From contig CAVNZM010000001.1 of the NCBI GenBank assembly GCA_963693365.1, positions 20,274,001 through 20,338,000 on the forward strand: 64,000 nt of DNA, read 5' to 3'. Origin of the DNA: Amoebidium appalachense. Lineage: Eukaryota; Ichthyosporea. The position numbers and the translations under genes were made by a program. The notes under the pieces are model-generated. The model saw only the letters and a program-made list of their open reading frames with translations, had not been told where the DNA came from and searched no databases. Of this stretch, positions 43,097 to 61,422 are shown one piece after another; position 1 is the first letter of the stretch; every line of letters starts with the position of its first letter.

Positions 43097-44056
43097 TCTC
43101 TCTCTCTCGTATACATACACAAAATGCAACGTTTATTCGAATTCCCCTCATAAGTTCCTCCGCCCTTCCCCCCCAGGTCAACCACTTTGTTCTCCTAAGG
43201 ATGGCCTCTGCCTGTGCTGCATATGTCCAGTAGGCGTACTTGGAATGTGTGCGTATGTCCTTAGACGGTCGTGAATTTGTGCTCCATACCGCAGACTACC
43301 ACATTCTAGCCTCCACACATACATACGAATCTACCCACCCTCACAAGCGCTCCCCACCCTCCCCGTAGGGCACGACTTGGCTCCTCCGGGGATAACCAGT
43401 GCACGATCACCCTTATTTGTAAGAATTTTTGTTTGAGCCCCCCCCCCCCCCCCCCCCCCCCCCCCGCCCTACCCCCGGGAGGGCCTCCCTCCAATGCCTA
43501 TATCCGCCAGTTGTACAGTACCCGAAGGCAAGAAATGTTAGGGCTGCATTTTTGATGAAACCTGTCTCCGACCAGTCGGAGGAGCCTGGAAGCCACATAC
43601 ATAAAGCTACCACGTGTAACACATGACATACAAAGAAGTCAAAAAAATATGCCTTATTGCTGTTTTGTCCATCTGCAATGCACACTATGCTGCAAAAGCT
43701 TTAGGTCAGGTATTGTACACGAAAGTAAGTGCACAAATCATTAAGTGACTCTACAGTACCAAGATTCTGTAACTTCAATAGGTGGACTATGGGCAAATGA
43801 TTCTTGTCAACAAGTGGTGAGGTCGTGTGTGTGTGTGTGTGAGTGTGAGTGTGAGTGTATGTGTCTGCGTGTGTCTCTGTGTACGTGTGTCTGTGTCTGC
43901 GAGTGTGTCTGTGCCAGTTCATAGTTCAGCTATTTGGCAGTCCATCTATATCTCAACCCCAATTCGTACTCCGTGCTTCACCTCTACACCTCCTCCCCCT
44001 CCCCCCTTCCCCCCCCCCCCCCCCCCCCCCCCTCTCTCCCCCATCCACGAACCCCC
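42292..44056. other. Convergent intergenic stretch between H2A and MRPS2
   Basis: Five C-tracts (42730-42779, 42971-43010, 43060-43094, 43439-43465, 44010-44029) set in unique sequence, plus a short GT-rich block (43826-43915). 43193-43235 weakly resembles the GGATGGGCTCTGC part of the SINE-like family. No gene seen. Confidence 0.7.
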
Positions 44057-48882
<4,826 letters not shown>

Positions 48883-49378
48883 TGAATATATACAACTGCC
48901 TTGCTTGTAAAGACGTGACTAGCTTCGCCTGTGCGCTCAAGCGAGGAGCTTATGAAGGATACGTGTCTCCGTGTGGTGGAAAGCTACACTCGGGAATAAG
49001 CGAAGCTAGGTTGTTTACGACGCAAGCCCTCTCTGTTGTTCTTTCACTCTACACACCCAATAGCAACCAGACAAAGTTAAGGGGTCGAGGGCCAGGCAAG
49101 GGGCTGCTAGCTTCGTGGCAAGGTGGGCGTGTAGAGGAAGTATGTACAGGAGAGGGTGGTAAGACTTAGTGCTTTCAAGTGACGGCCCCGAGGCTCGAGA
49201 TCTAGAGCGCATGCATGCGCCCCCGTTCAGCTGCGTGGCCGCATGGGTAAGTGAGCAAATACAGTACAGGGATCTGAAATTTGTTCTTAGGGGGCTGCAA
49301 TTGAATATGATAGGGGGGCACCATCACACATACAAACGAAATCAACGAATTGGCATTTCTACGATGATATAAGGAGGA

Positions 49379-49420
<42 letters not shown>

Positions 49421-50007
49421 CTCTCCCTCCTGAGTTTCAACTCCCAGGCTTCCCTTCTCTCCCTGCCACCCTCTCCCTCTATACAACTACTCAGGCTCTC
49501 CCCTCCCTCCCTGGCTCTGTCCCTCCCTCCCCCTCTCTCTAGCGGCCCCCCTCCACCCCGTCCGAGCCCCCCCCCGAGTCTCTCTCTCTCTCTTTCTCTT
49601 TCTCGTTCTCTCCCTTCCTCTCTCTTCTGCCATTCCCTCCCCACCCCTCTCTCGCCGACTCTCCTTTCCCCCCGAGTCTCTTTATAGTCGCTCTCTTGTC
49701 TCTGAGTCTCTTTCTCTCTCTGTCTCTCTCTTACTCGGTACATGCCCACATCCTTCTCCCTCCCTCTCCCTGTCGGGATTCCCCCCGAACCCCCTCCTCC
49801 CTCTTGCCCACCCCATTCCAACTTTTATTTGAAACAAGAAGGCCGTCCTCTGCTCCTTGAATCTCCTTACACCCAAACTTTGGCAGTTATTCAGCAGAAG
49901 AGCACCCGTTTCATTTCTGCCTTTGTAGAGCCCTTGTTTTGCGCTTTAAGCACCTTCCGCACTTGACCTGTACACACACACGCGCGCGCGCGCACACACA
50001 CACACAG

Positions 50008-50042
<35 letters not shown>

Positions 50043-50782
50043 CGCACGCACGCACGCACAGTACAGTCACACACACACACACAAACACACACACACGCAC
50101 GCACACCACGCATCCCAGCCAACGGTAGTTCTGCCACAGTCACCCTTGACCCGTCCTGGAACCTGGTGTGTTCTTTTTGGACGTCGACGACCGTGTGGTG
50201 GCGCTGAATTATATTCATGTTTTTGGAGGTTCATATGTTGTTTTGAGGCTACCATGGCAGCCCACGTACTCATCTAAGTCATCTACCTATGCATCGAGTC
50301 TAACCCGGCCACGACTGAACGTGCAAGGAAGCTTTGTTGGGAAGTTGAAACAAAGCCCCGTCTCTCGCGCGTGACCCTGAGCCACGGCGAAGTTCAATTA
50401 TAGGTGGCAGTATAGTAGTCAGCGAATATGCATTCGCGAATTTGTTGGTGGATGTGCACGTGCACCTGCTATGTTAGCCGCCTCAGTGTGCCGTGTGTGT
50501 GCACGCGTGTTGAGTGCAGTTGTTTTTTGACTGCCTGCCAAGGCAAAAGCAAAGCCTCTGGCTGCACTGATCATGATGTCCACTGTGACAAGTTTTTTGT
50601 AGACTATACCCCTCTGACGTGCACTCTGTTACACACACAACAAACGTACGGTGCACCAAGTGCGCGTCACGGTACACGTGTCTGAGTGAAACGGCAGTAA
50701 GTGAAAAAAGCATGGATTACTTAAGGCTGTGTGTCACTGTCTACATCACCAATTTTGTATGACGCACGGCGCCATCCCATTA

Positions 50783-51282
50783 AAGTTCCCTCCGATATTA
50801 TAGGGCTAACGCGCTACTAATGTCAATTAGAGAGTGTATACACCAATCAAATGGGCGCAATCCTGCGCAACGTCTGATGTGACTCATGTGGCCACATCAG
50901 TGCGTTTTAGAGACTAGAGACCACACAAGTAAAAAAAAACTCAATACAATGTTACACACAGGAAATTTTTGTTTAAACTTGCTTCCCATACTTTGAGTTG
51001 CAACAACGTAGCGTATTGCTAGAGCGACTTTCACTAACTTGCTGGTCCCGTCGAGAGCTAGTATACTCGTGCATACGCCGCTATGCCAAAATTGAATTTA
51101 AAATCTTATAGAATGACGTCACACAATCCTAGAAGGGAAGTTGTACTATTTTGAATGCGGTCAGATTACACATGATAGCTAGCGAATCGAACCTGGTATC
51201 CACCTTGCATTTGATTGGTGTATACACGGACTATGTGGCGATTAGGACGCGTTAGCCCTATAATATCTATCGGAGGGAACTT
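50783..51282. mobile_element. MITE-like element with long imperfect terminal inverted repeats
   Basis: A 500-bp segment whose ends are inverted copies: AAGTTCCCTCCGATA then TTATAGGGCTAACGCG, and about 35 bp further in TGTATACACCAATCAAATG. TA flanks both ends (50781-50782, 51283-51284), as for Tc1/mariner relatives. The right arm has a 4-bp GATA insertion. No transposase is encoded. Confidence 0.75.
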
Positions 51283-51561
51283 TAACACAAATGCCCGCGC
51301 AACCAAAAATCGGTCTGTAAATTTTAAAAGGAAACGGCATTCAGACACCTGAAATATATGATTTTCACAGTGTTCAGGTATCTTAGTATGCACTTGACTT
51401 GTGCCATGCGCTGAAAGAGTTCGACGATTTTCAGGGTACTGCGCTGCGCGCTTTGTTTCGTACTCGGTTTGTGCCTCCCTTAATCAGTATGTTTTGATTG
51501 TCGTCTGCTGTTTGTCGTATGGAGGAATTGTCTCTTCGTTTTTGTTTTCATTTAGTTAGGA

Positions 51562-52398
51562 TACCTGATGGTCACCCTCTTTATGCTTTCTTTCCCCCCC
51601 TCCCTCCATATGCATCCCTCTTCCCCCCCGATTCACCAACGCTACTTCTGAATGTCCTCGGCCTACCCTCTTTCAACCTGATTCTTCCTCTCGCTATCTC
51701 ACTCCCTCTTTCTTTTCTCTTCCTGTTTTTTCTGCCTTTTCGCGTTATTACCATACACAGTATAAGTTTCTTTCTCGTTCTGATAGAGAAATCAAAGGTA
51801 AAACTCAGTCGGCATGTGTTATGTTCTATAGGCAACACGGTACTGATCATTATCGCATTTTGGGAGCTTTGGCAGGATACATTTCTCCTGCTGTACGTAT
51901 GGATACCACCCTAGTAGATAAATCTGTATGGTGCTCTGATGTTGATATTGCCTGGGAAGTTGTGCAGTGGCGTTGTAATTCTTGTTTTCATCGCCGCTGG
52001 TGCCACTTTTGTGCTGAACTTTTTAATCGCAAGCATGTTGATAGGTGTGAGTTTTTATGTTGCGTTTTACCTCTTTCCCTACGGGTGTCTGCTACACTAG
52101 CTGGCAATGTGAACACTTTAGACTTCTTGTTGAATTCTGTTGGTCGTCACATTGAGTATTTATATGATTTTCACACAGTGTTCAGGTATCTCAGTATTCA
52201 CTTGTTACTGGATAACTCGTGAAGTTTTTATTGTCTTCTCAGTATGCCGTGCATACTTGCATATTGATTGGCTGCGCTGGAAAACGCAGTAGGCCGTCGA
52301 ATGTGGCTGGGCCTCCGGCAGTGATCCACGCAATAAAAAGTGTGTAAACCCCCACTTGCATATCTTTTCCGTCGAATAAATCCAGTCAAAAGAAAAAT
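51562..52398 (+). pseudogene. 3' end of a non-LTR (LINE-type) retrotransposon
   Basis: An ORF open from about 51562 to TGA at 52220-52222 (about 220 aa) ends with CHFCAELFNRKHVDRC, a C-x2-C-x7-H-x3-C zinc-knuckle spacing close to the one that follows the reverse transcriptase domain in many LINEs. After the stop comes a 3' tail with AATAAA followed by CCAGTCAAAAGAAAAA, like a polyadenylated end. The reverse transcriptase itself is absent, so this is a 5'-truncated relic. A second copy of the last 39 bp sits at 53774-53812. The call rests on the motif and tail; the body shows no other recognisable match. Confidence 0.55.
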
Positions 52399-52683
52399 TT
52401 GGAATCTCATTTTCCCAAAAAGACGTCAAAGTGACGTTATACCTATATTAGGATACATAAGACTTCAGATTACTATTTTTAGTAACAGTTTTGGGGCGCA
52501 CAGACCTACAAAAGCATATGATAACGCAGCCCTCAGTTCTGGGCTGAGAGTCACCGGAATATTCAAATAGTTGAACCTAAACTTTGAGACTTCGCCATCT
52601 TTTCAGTCACTATGAGGCCCCCCCCTTGCCGAGGACCCAAAGAGTGTGAGTGTGTTTGCGTGAGTGTGAATGTGTGTGTGTGT

Positions 52684-52724
<41 letters not shown>

Positions 52725-52869
52725 GTTAATTGGCAGACGACGACTTGCTCATTCAAAGTTTCCTGTCCACCGGAATATGTGTGTTTGCGTGTGTGTTGTT
52801 TTTTTTTGTGACGGTGTGGCTGTGTTTTGTGTGTGTCGGCATTTGCCTCTCTCTCTGTCCGTGTGTGTG

Positions 52870-52912
<43 letters not shown>

Positions 52913-53110
52913 CGCGCGCACCACACGTATTTCCCCCGGGAGGGGGGGGGGGGGGGGGGGGGGGGGATTGGGACACGTTTGTTAATTCGCAGACTAAGAC
53001 TTGCTCATTTCAAAGTTTCCTGTCCACCGGAATATGTGTATGTGTGTGTGTCGTTTTTTTATGTTTGTGTGGCCGTGTTTTGTGTGTGTCTGCATTTGTC
53101 TCTGTCTGTG
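52725..53110. repeat. Direct duplication of a roughly 125-bp block at 250-bp spacing
   Basis: 52725-52855 and 52980-53108 are about 85-90% alike (GACTTGCTCATT, TTTCCTGTCCACCGGAATAT). Both are preceded by a G-tract and followed by GT-rich DNA, so the unit is G-tract plus unique block plus GT-rich part. Confidence 0.85.
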
Positions 53111-53136
53111 TGTCTCTGTGTGTGTGCCAGGTGTGT

Positions 53137-53169
<33 letters not shown>

Positions 53170-53763
53170 GTGGTGGTGGTGGTGGTGGTGGAGCTGGGGG
53201 GGGGGGGGGGGGGGGGGGGGGGGGAGAATGCGCCTTTATTAATGTCTGATTGTGCGTCTGACTCGAGCATCAGCTCAGCTAGAAGTGTGCCCTCTAGATG
53301 TGCGTGTTCTGTGTGTGTCAGCCTTGCGTTGTGTTCGTTTGGCTTGGTTGGCTTTACCAGCCCTCTGCTTTTTCGTCCATCTCGTCATGATGCCGAGAGA
53401 ACCATGTGTGTATTTTCTTTAAAAAAAAAAATCACCAGTGTGGGGAGATGTTTGTGTCGACAACAGGAAAAGAAAAAAGGAAAGAGAGAAACGAAAACGT
53501 GCGCACACTAGTGGGAAAATGGCGCGCCAAAACGGCGCAAAATTGCGATGGCTGGCACAAGCGCACTGCCCCATAATTTAAAATTTAAGGTGATTAGGTT
53601 TAAAATTTTAATATAGAACTATTTTGATTCAAAAGATCACATAGGAGCCTAGCCGATATGTCTTTATCCGTCTCATTTTTCGGGACCAATAGTAAACTTT
53701 GAACTCGCCTCGACTTCGGACTAAGCAAACTTTGGAGAACACATGTCGGGCTATCGAATTTGC

Positions 53764-53822
53764 TTAATTTCAAGCATATCTTTCCGTCGAATAAATCCAG
53801 TCAAAAGAAAAAATAATTTCAA
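53764..53822 (+). mobile_element. 39-bp retroposed fragment with 10-bp target duplication
   Basis: The insert 53774-53812 equals the 3' tail of the LINE relic (CCGTCGAATAAATCCAGTCA plus A-rich end). It is bounded by TAATTTCAAG at 53764-53773 and 53813-53822, a clear target-site duplication of target-primed reverse transcription. Confidence 0.75.
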
Positions 53823-54323
53823 GTCAATACCCGTAAATCCAAGGGGGCTCAATAATCTGGCGGCCGCCGGGCATTTGTGTTAGTGGGATCGGATGTGCGT
53901 CATACGGTGTGTCACACACACAAGTCGAGTCGTGTGTCCTGCTTCTCCCTCGCGATCGCGATCGAAATTGATCGGCAAATATCCTGCAGCAACGTAAGAC
54001 AACGTTGTGCAATTCCGCATCATCATTGGCATGATGGCATCACACAAAAAGATACCTAAACAAAGCGTTTCAAACAAGATTAGACTATATTGATAAAAAA
54101 TCATTTATTTAAAAACAAAGCAAATAAAGCTTACCAAGGCTGCGAAGTGGTCGTTGATTCTATATTTGCTGGACAACTTGAGCTTTGTTCAAAACTTTTG
54201 TCTGGGATGCACAGAACATGAGCTGATAGCCCACAACCAATCGGAATTGCTCCGTGTCACACCCAATCAAAGCGACCAGCATCAAAAGCTACCTCTTGTT
54301 TTCATGACAAATCACGAATGAAC

Positions 54324-55384
54324 ATGGTGGATTTCGAAAGGGTGGCGTTCGATAATTTGGTATGATGCGGCAAGGAAAACTATTTAAGTTCATACACAAT
54401 TTTTCGCTAATAATCTACATAAATTATACCAATATGTATTTAAGAAAGAAAATCTTCTTCTTTTGGCTATTGCCTATAAGCTTTCATCAACAAAGTGCGG
54501 GACATTGGTCAGTGGCCCACCGCCCGTGGCGAACCAGGTTGATTCCAAACTCACTTGACCAATCAAGTGTCATGTATAAATGATTAGTCATCCGGCTTTT
54601 TACCGTCTCCCGGACACCCAGTATGTGACGTATGATGCCTTGTGCAACTTGAAACATGGAACATCGAGCGTGGCAATGTGAGTCTGTGACACGAGCTCCG
54701 CCGCTCATGTTCTGAGCGAATGTTAGGGACCACCAATTGGCTGAAGAAACAAGAACAAACATTAGGTTAGAGGGGTGCATAGGGCTTAAACAGCTAGATA
54801 TTAGTTTGGGGACAGAAGATATGAAGAAACTTGGAGACCCACATCGAGAAAGCAGCGCAGTCTGGGGAGCGTTTTGGAGGGAGTGGGGCGCAGTTGGATA
54901 GCCAACGATTTCGCTTGTGTGTTCGTTTCCTGACACTATAGGTAGAAGCTTTCAGTTCAGAATCATATTGATTCAGAATCATATTGATTCTTAACTCCAC
55001 TTTGCATTTTATGTGTTCTGGTACTCGTGTCGCTTTGTGTGGTAATCTCGTGCTTGTACATGGGTGGCAACCCTGTTAGCAACCTTCATGGGGTGTGTTT
55101 GGTTCGCCCCGAAGCACCTGTCATGCCTGCTTTCAGCACGCGAAAAAGACACCAAGTTTAGATAGTTTTTTTTTCTTCCAGTCATCGTGGCACGGACGGG
55201 CGATCCAGCAGGCGGTCAGCGGAAAACTGGGACGGATGCTTGGTAATGACATGTATAAGGTAGAGCCAAGTGGGCGTGCACCTGCCCTACTTAAGACTGG
55301 GCTGGCACAGAAAGTCTCGCACAGGCTGTGGCGCTGGTCCCTCCACAGCGAGGCGGACGAGGAGAGCAAGGTGAGGAGTTTTTT

Positions 55385-55419
<35 letters not shown>

Positions 55420-56336
55420 AGGAGAAGAGATAGGGAGGAAGGGGAGGGGGGGAGGGGGGGGAGACGGGGGGGGGGGGGGGGGGGGGGGGGGAGAGGAAGT
55501 GCAAATGGAGTATGTCTGTTGCTGACAGAACAGGTGAACTTCTATGCTAATGAAAAAGGAAGATTGTCCATCCAGCTGATTGGTGCATGCTTGAGTTGGT
55601 CTCTATGATCAAGTACAGTCTGCTAGCTTCCTTAAAAGCTCAGTAACCCACATGTGACCGTGCTAACTCGGAGCTGTGTGATGTTGTAGACAAGACTTGG
55701 AGTGAATGGGGATGGAAAGAGCAGCGATTTGCCCTTTTGTTTGGTTGTATGGGGGTTTGAAGCACCGTAGTAAGCATTCGCGCAAGGACACAGCCCATTA
55801 GAACACACACGCACACCCACGCGCCAATTTACATACGCAAGCACGACACATACCTGCGTCACACGGAACCCTGCGCGCATGCACGCACTCAAAACTCCCG
55901 TGTGAGCACATACATGCACACTCGCACACACACGCACTGCCTCTATGTGTACCAACTTGCAATTGTACCTCAGGAACTGTGAAAGTGTTTGCTGGCAGGA
56001 GTGCTGCTTGCATGTTTGTGCTATTGCTTGCGCCGGCGCGTCGCAGGCACGGCTTGTGTCTGTCCATGTGTGGGTGTAAGAATGGTGGTCCGTGTGTGCA
56101 CTGGGCCCTGCATGATTATGCCTGTGTGTGTGCAAATGTCCGCGCTCGTGCCTGTGTGTGCCTGTGTGTGTGCATACGTACTTTCTTGTGCCTGTGTGTG
56201 CATACGTTGGTGCATGTGCTGTGTGTGTTCGTGCGTGCCAGTATGTGCCTTTGTGTGTGTGGCATACGTTTGTGCCTGTGCCTGTGTTTCCATGTGTGTG
56301 TGCCTGTACCTGTGTGTCGGCACCCGCTTTTTCCAG

Positions 56337-56380
<44 letters not shown>

Positions 56381-56581
56381 TGTGTGTATGTGTGCGCGCG
56401 CACATATGTACCTGGCTCTGTACGTTCATGGACATGTCCCCGTGTGTATGTGCCAGTATGTGCCTTTGTGTGTGTGGCTTACGTTTGTGCCTGTAACTGT
56501 GTTCCATGTGTGTGTGCCCGTAAGTGGGTGTCTACATCCGCTTTTTCCAGTGAGAGAGAGAGAGAGAGAGTGTGTGTGTGT

Positions 56582-56619
<38 letters not shown>

Positions 56620-56633
56620 ACGTGCGTGTGTAC

Positions 56634-56668
<35 letters not shown>

Positions 56669-56672
56669 CGTG

Positions 56673-56705
<33 letters not shown>

Positions 56706-57705
56706 CTGTGTGTGTATATATATATATATGTGTGTGTGTTTTCATATGTATCTGGCTCTGTACGTTCATGGATATGTCCCCTTGTGCCTTCGTGTGTGAG
56801 TGTTTGTATTCTAAAGGTGTGTGCCTCGTTCCTCACCCGTGTCTGTGCTTGAGTGTGCGTCTGGACTGCAGCAAAGCACAAACCCTGGATTTTGGGGCCA
56901 AAAGACCAATGTGCTTGTATGATGCCCTTTTAAAACCGCCACACTTGCAAGCACTTTTTTTTTTGGCTGGCTGCAAAGACACACTATCACTCTTTATGTA
57001 GCCACTTTGTCTGACAGACAGTCTAACCGATTGTTACAGGACACCGTGCAACCCAGCCCAGGCACCAGTCTCCCCACCGGAATGATCGGGGGACGGCCAG
57101 GTTTCTTCTCTCGGTCCTCAACCCCTGGCCCCGACTCATCAAAAGCAAGGGATGATGATGAGGGGAGAAAGAATAACGAAGGCAAAATGCAGGCGGGGAG
57201 GGAGACGGTGTATCACAACGTGGACCCAGAGGCGTCGACAAGCGGAGAACTGGAGCTGTTTGGGGAGACAGCGGTAGTCAAGACGGAGCCCATTTACTTT
57301 TGTACGTGCACCGTGTTTATGTGTGTGTATCGAAGCAACGGTTTCCCCACACCCCAACACCCATTCCAGTCAAGCGCGCGCTCACACACACACACACACA
57401 CACACAACACACACACACACACTACCAACTCCAAACATCAAGCTCCACCCCTCAATACCCAACCCCAATGTCTCCGTCGTCTGTTTTCTTGTGCCTTGCC
57501 TCGTTTTTTAGCTAGTGGCGGCATCTGTGTTTTAGGTTTGTTGCCGTCAAAGGTCCACGCTCGCATATGCTCACACGCACGTGCTTGCCCCCCCCCCCCC
57601 CCACACACACACCCACACACACACACAACCACACCGACACTCACACTCGCTCACACGCTCACACTCACTCACACGCTCACACTCATACACATACTCACAC
57701 TCACG

Positions 57706-57753
<48 letters not shown>

Positions 57754-58015
57754 CCCTTTGCAGTGTCAGACGGAGACGAAGACACATCGTGGTCGCAGTT
57801 TATTTGGCGTCAACTCAGCAGCAGGGTCATGAGCAGAGACACCCACCCCCGCCACCAACAACCACCACAAAGGCCAGACCAGATGCCCGCACCAGCTGCC
57901 GGGCCCCGTCACAACGGTAGGGCATGCACGTGACTGAGGGGCTGATGTTTTTTGTTTTTATTTTTGTTTGTTTGTTTGTTTGTTTGTTTGTTTGTTTTTT
58001 TTGTTTTTTGTTTTT

Positions 58016-58062
<47 letters not shown>

Positions 58063-58310
58063 GGGTTCATTGTAAGGGTGGTCAGAACAACGAGGTCGTT
58101 TGCTTGTGTGCTGGGCCTGCCATTGACATGTTCTATGGTGACAGGGAAGGAAGGGGGAGGGGGGGGGGGGGGGGGGGGGTCTGTGTTGAAAGGGGTAAGT
58201 TGGGGAGGATGAGTGAGCAAGCACGATTGAAGTGTGGCTACTCAGAACAAATGTGTACATAGCCCGGCCATTAGGAGACGCTGTCATTGAATTCTGGTTT
58301 TTGAATCAAT

Positions 58311-58363
<53 letters not shown>

Positions 58364-58774
58364 ACTCACACACACACACTCACACACTTACACACATGTA
58401 CAGGACCGTCACCATCAGAAACACAACAAAAACACGACGAAAAGGGCCAGACACCGCTCACCGGCCTCGGTTGGGTATTCCAACGCATCGACACAGACGA
58501 GTCAGTGCACGGTGAGGGGGAGTCACCCGGTCTGGTGCGCATGCGCAAGGAGCACATGCTCTTTCTGCAGCAGGAGCAGCAGTGTGTGAGCCCCGACCAC
58601 ACCAATGTGGCCCGCAGGCTGCTGCAGATCCACCTTGCCGTGGCCCAGCACTGCTTCCGCACCCCCCACGATGATCTGCTGCCCCTGTGGAGGCTGGCTG
58701 TCAACCCACGGGCACAGGCTCAGAGGTTGAGGGCTGTGCTGCAGGGTACGTGTGTGTTTGTTTGGGGGGCCCCG

Positions 58775-58809
<35 letters not shown>

Positions 58810-58884
58810 CATTGTTGTGGTCGTGGTGGTGGTTCCATTGGCTTTTTCCTTTTCCTTTTTTTTTTTTTTTGTGTGTGTGTGTCT

Positions 58885-58916
<32 letters not shown>

Positions 58917-58958
58917 TTGGGATGGTTGTGGCAGTGGTGGTGGTGGTCGGGTGTGTCT

Positions 58959-58989
<31 letters not shown>

Positions 58990-59666
58990 GGGGGGGGGGA
59001 GGGCAAGCACGCTGTGATTAGAGTGCATCCAAGGGCTCTGGGCAAGTGCTTGTGTGTGTGTGTGTGTGTGTGTGTGCACGTATGAGGCTTGACGTTTGCT
59101 TGTTTTTTGGTGTGTTTTTTGCCCTTTTTTTGCTCTTTTGGGGAAGGGAGGTCGGGGATTTGTGACGGTGTGTGTGTGTGTGTGTTTTTTTGTTTTTTTT
59201 TGTGGGGGGGGGGGGGGGGGGGGGGGGGTTAACTTCTGTGTGTGTAGGTTTTTTGTTGTGTATGCTTGGGCGAATAATTGTGAAAGGGCTGGGGATGAGC
59301 CATAGTTTGGGTTATAGCACCTCGGCACTCACCTGTGGGGGCATGCAGCGGTGTTGGCGTCCAACCCACAGCTGGCCAGGCTGGGCAGCATGTACTGTGA
59401 CTGGTGGTATGCTGCTGCTACTAACTTCAGGTCTGTAAATTCATAGGGATAGCCTCAAATGGGGGGGTTCTATATTCGTGCACGTGGTTGTGGGATCTGG
59501 TATGCAGTTTGGTGGAGGGGAAACAGCGAGGTTGGGTATGTATCGACAAATGAGGGGTTCTTGTGGTGTGGTATAGAGATTGGGGAGGGAACCTAGTTAT
59601 TTCTCTATGCTAAGAAGTGTAGAGGGCGGGGAATAAGGAGACCGATATGAAGTAGCAAGACGGGGT

Positions 59667-59707
<41 letters not shown>

Positions 59708-59848
59708 AAGGGCAGGAGAGGTCAAGTACGGAGATATAGTGTGTTGGGGGCTGTTGCACGTCATTGGATTTGTGGTGATCTCTTCTCCTCCCCCTTGCCC
59801 GGCCGCCAACGCACACGCACACACACACACACACCACACACACACACA

Positions 59849-59921
<73 letters not shown>

Positions 59922-61390
59922 CGCACGCGCGCGCGCAGACGAGAGGTACACACGCTCTCTCTCGCTCTCTCTCTTGCTCTCTCTCTCACTCACTCACTCA
60001 ACACACATCTGCTTTACCTTTCCGACAGTTCTACTCAATATGCGAATCTTCCACCCACCCCTTTTTTTCTTCCCTCGAGATGAGCAACAAGAACATACAA
60101 TGCAACTATTCTCTCTCTCTCTCTCTGTCTCTCTTTCTCTCTGTCCGTATGGTTTGCACTCTGCATCGTGTTATCCGTTGTTCATGTGTACCCTTCGTAC
60201 TTTATGACGCATTCAAACCCCCCCCCCTTTCCCCCCCGGCCCCTCTTTTAGAATAAATAAATACACATGTATATCATCGCGACATACACACCTTATTTCC
60301 GCATACATATGTTCCACTGACGGGGCCTGAACAGGGACATCTACGACCACCTAGTGCAGGACATGCAGCAGCGACCCATGCCCTCTGAGGCCGTGGCGGA
60401 CTTTGTGTTTGTGCGCCCGGCAAGTGCCCTGGGCCACATTAGGCAGGTCAGCTCGGACTCGGCCAGCGTCGCATCCATCATGGGTATGTACAGGCACACA
60501 CACGTACACACACGCACACGCACACGCACACACACACACACACGCACACACATACACACACACGCACACACATACACACACACGCACACACACGTGCACA
60601 CTCGCGCGTGCACACACACACACACCGCACACACGCACGCAGAGAGATATGTAGGCGCATGCGGATACACGTACACACAAGCTTGCACACGAAGCACTAC
60701 ACACACACACCATATGCTCACACACAGGCACAAAGATGCACACACACACGCACATAAAATAACACAAAAATAGAACACCATACATAGGCACACACGCCCG
60801 CACACAGAGACAGATGCGGACGCGCCGACAGACAGGCACACAGACACACACACATGCACACAGATACACAAGCAGATGGACAGACATAACTCACACATCC
60901 TCGTGCTCATACACAAATAGATGCACGTCTGTTTCATCAGCCACACATTTACAGTGCAAATGTGTTTTACGGCTCTGTAACACGAGACAGTTGAGCATGT
61001 ACACACGTACATGCATACAGACACGCAGAAGGAAACATGAGCACACGTCCCACACACCTACCCATCACACACAGTCACGCCATGCTTTGTTGCATACATG
61101 CATGCAAACCCCCTCTCTCCCCCAGTATCTTTACCCACTCACCCCCCTACATATATCCAGGCATACCGGGACTGGGTGCAGGGCAGACACACGGCAGCAA
61201 GAGTGGATCCGTGTGCGGGGGTGCAGAGAGTGAGGCTGGGGTGGTGTGGGATGCCCTGGCCATGCTCAGCACTAGCCCCCCCACGTCACTGCGCAGCCGT
61301 AGCTACACATCACTGACCTCGGACATGCTGCAGAGCATAAACTCGGACATCTTTGTCGATGCACTCAGGTATGAAGGGGGGGGGGAGGGG

Positions 61391-61422
<32 letters not shown>

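Larger units (their letters stand above)
48883..54323. other. Divergent region between MRPS2 and the unknown gene, rich in old transposons
   Basis: 49380-49420 is a G-tract and 49422-49735 a C/T-rich stretch; (CA)n and (CG)n at 49972-50105. From 50110 to 54323 the DNA is AT-richer with almost no microsatellites and contains a MITE-like element, a LINE 3' end, a duplicated 250-bp block and a tiny retroposed fragment. No host gene seen. Confidence 0.75.

Noticed and set aside
51498-51914. 138-aa hydrophobic ORF as a membrane protein gene
   Set aside because: It overlaps the LINE-like frame and its hydrophobicity comes from T/C-rich sequence; no start context or splice support.
54487-54936. 149-aa minus-strand ORF
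   Set aside because: No motif, no splice support, and it opposes the tentative second exon of the plus-strand gene; likely chance.
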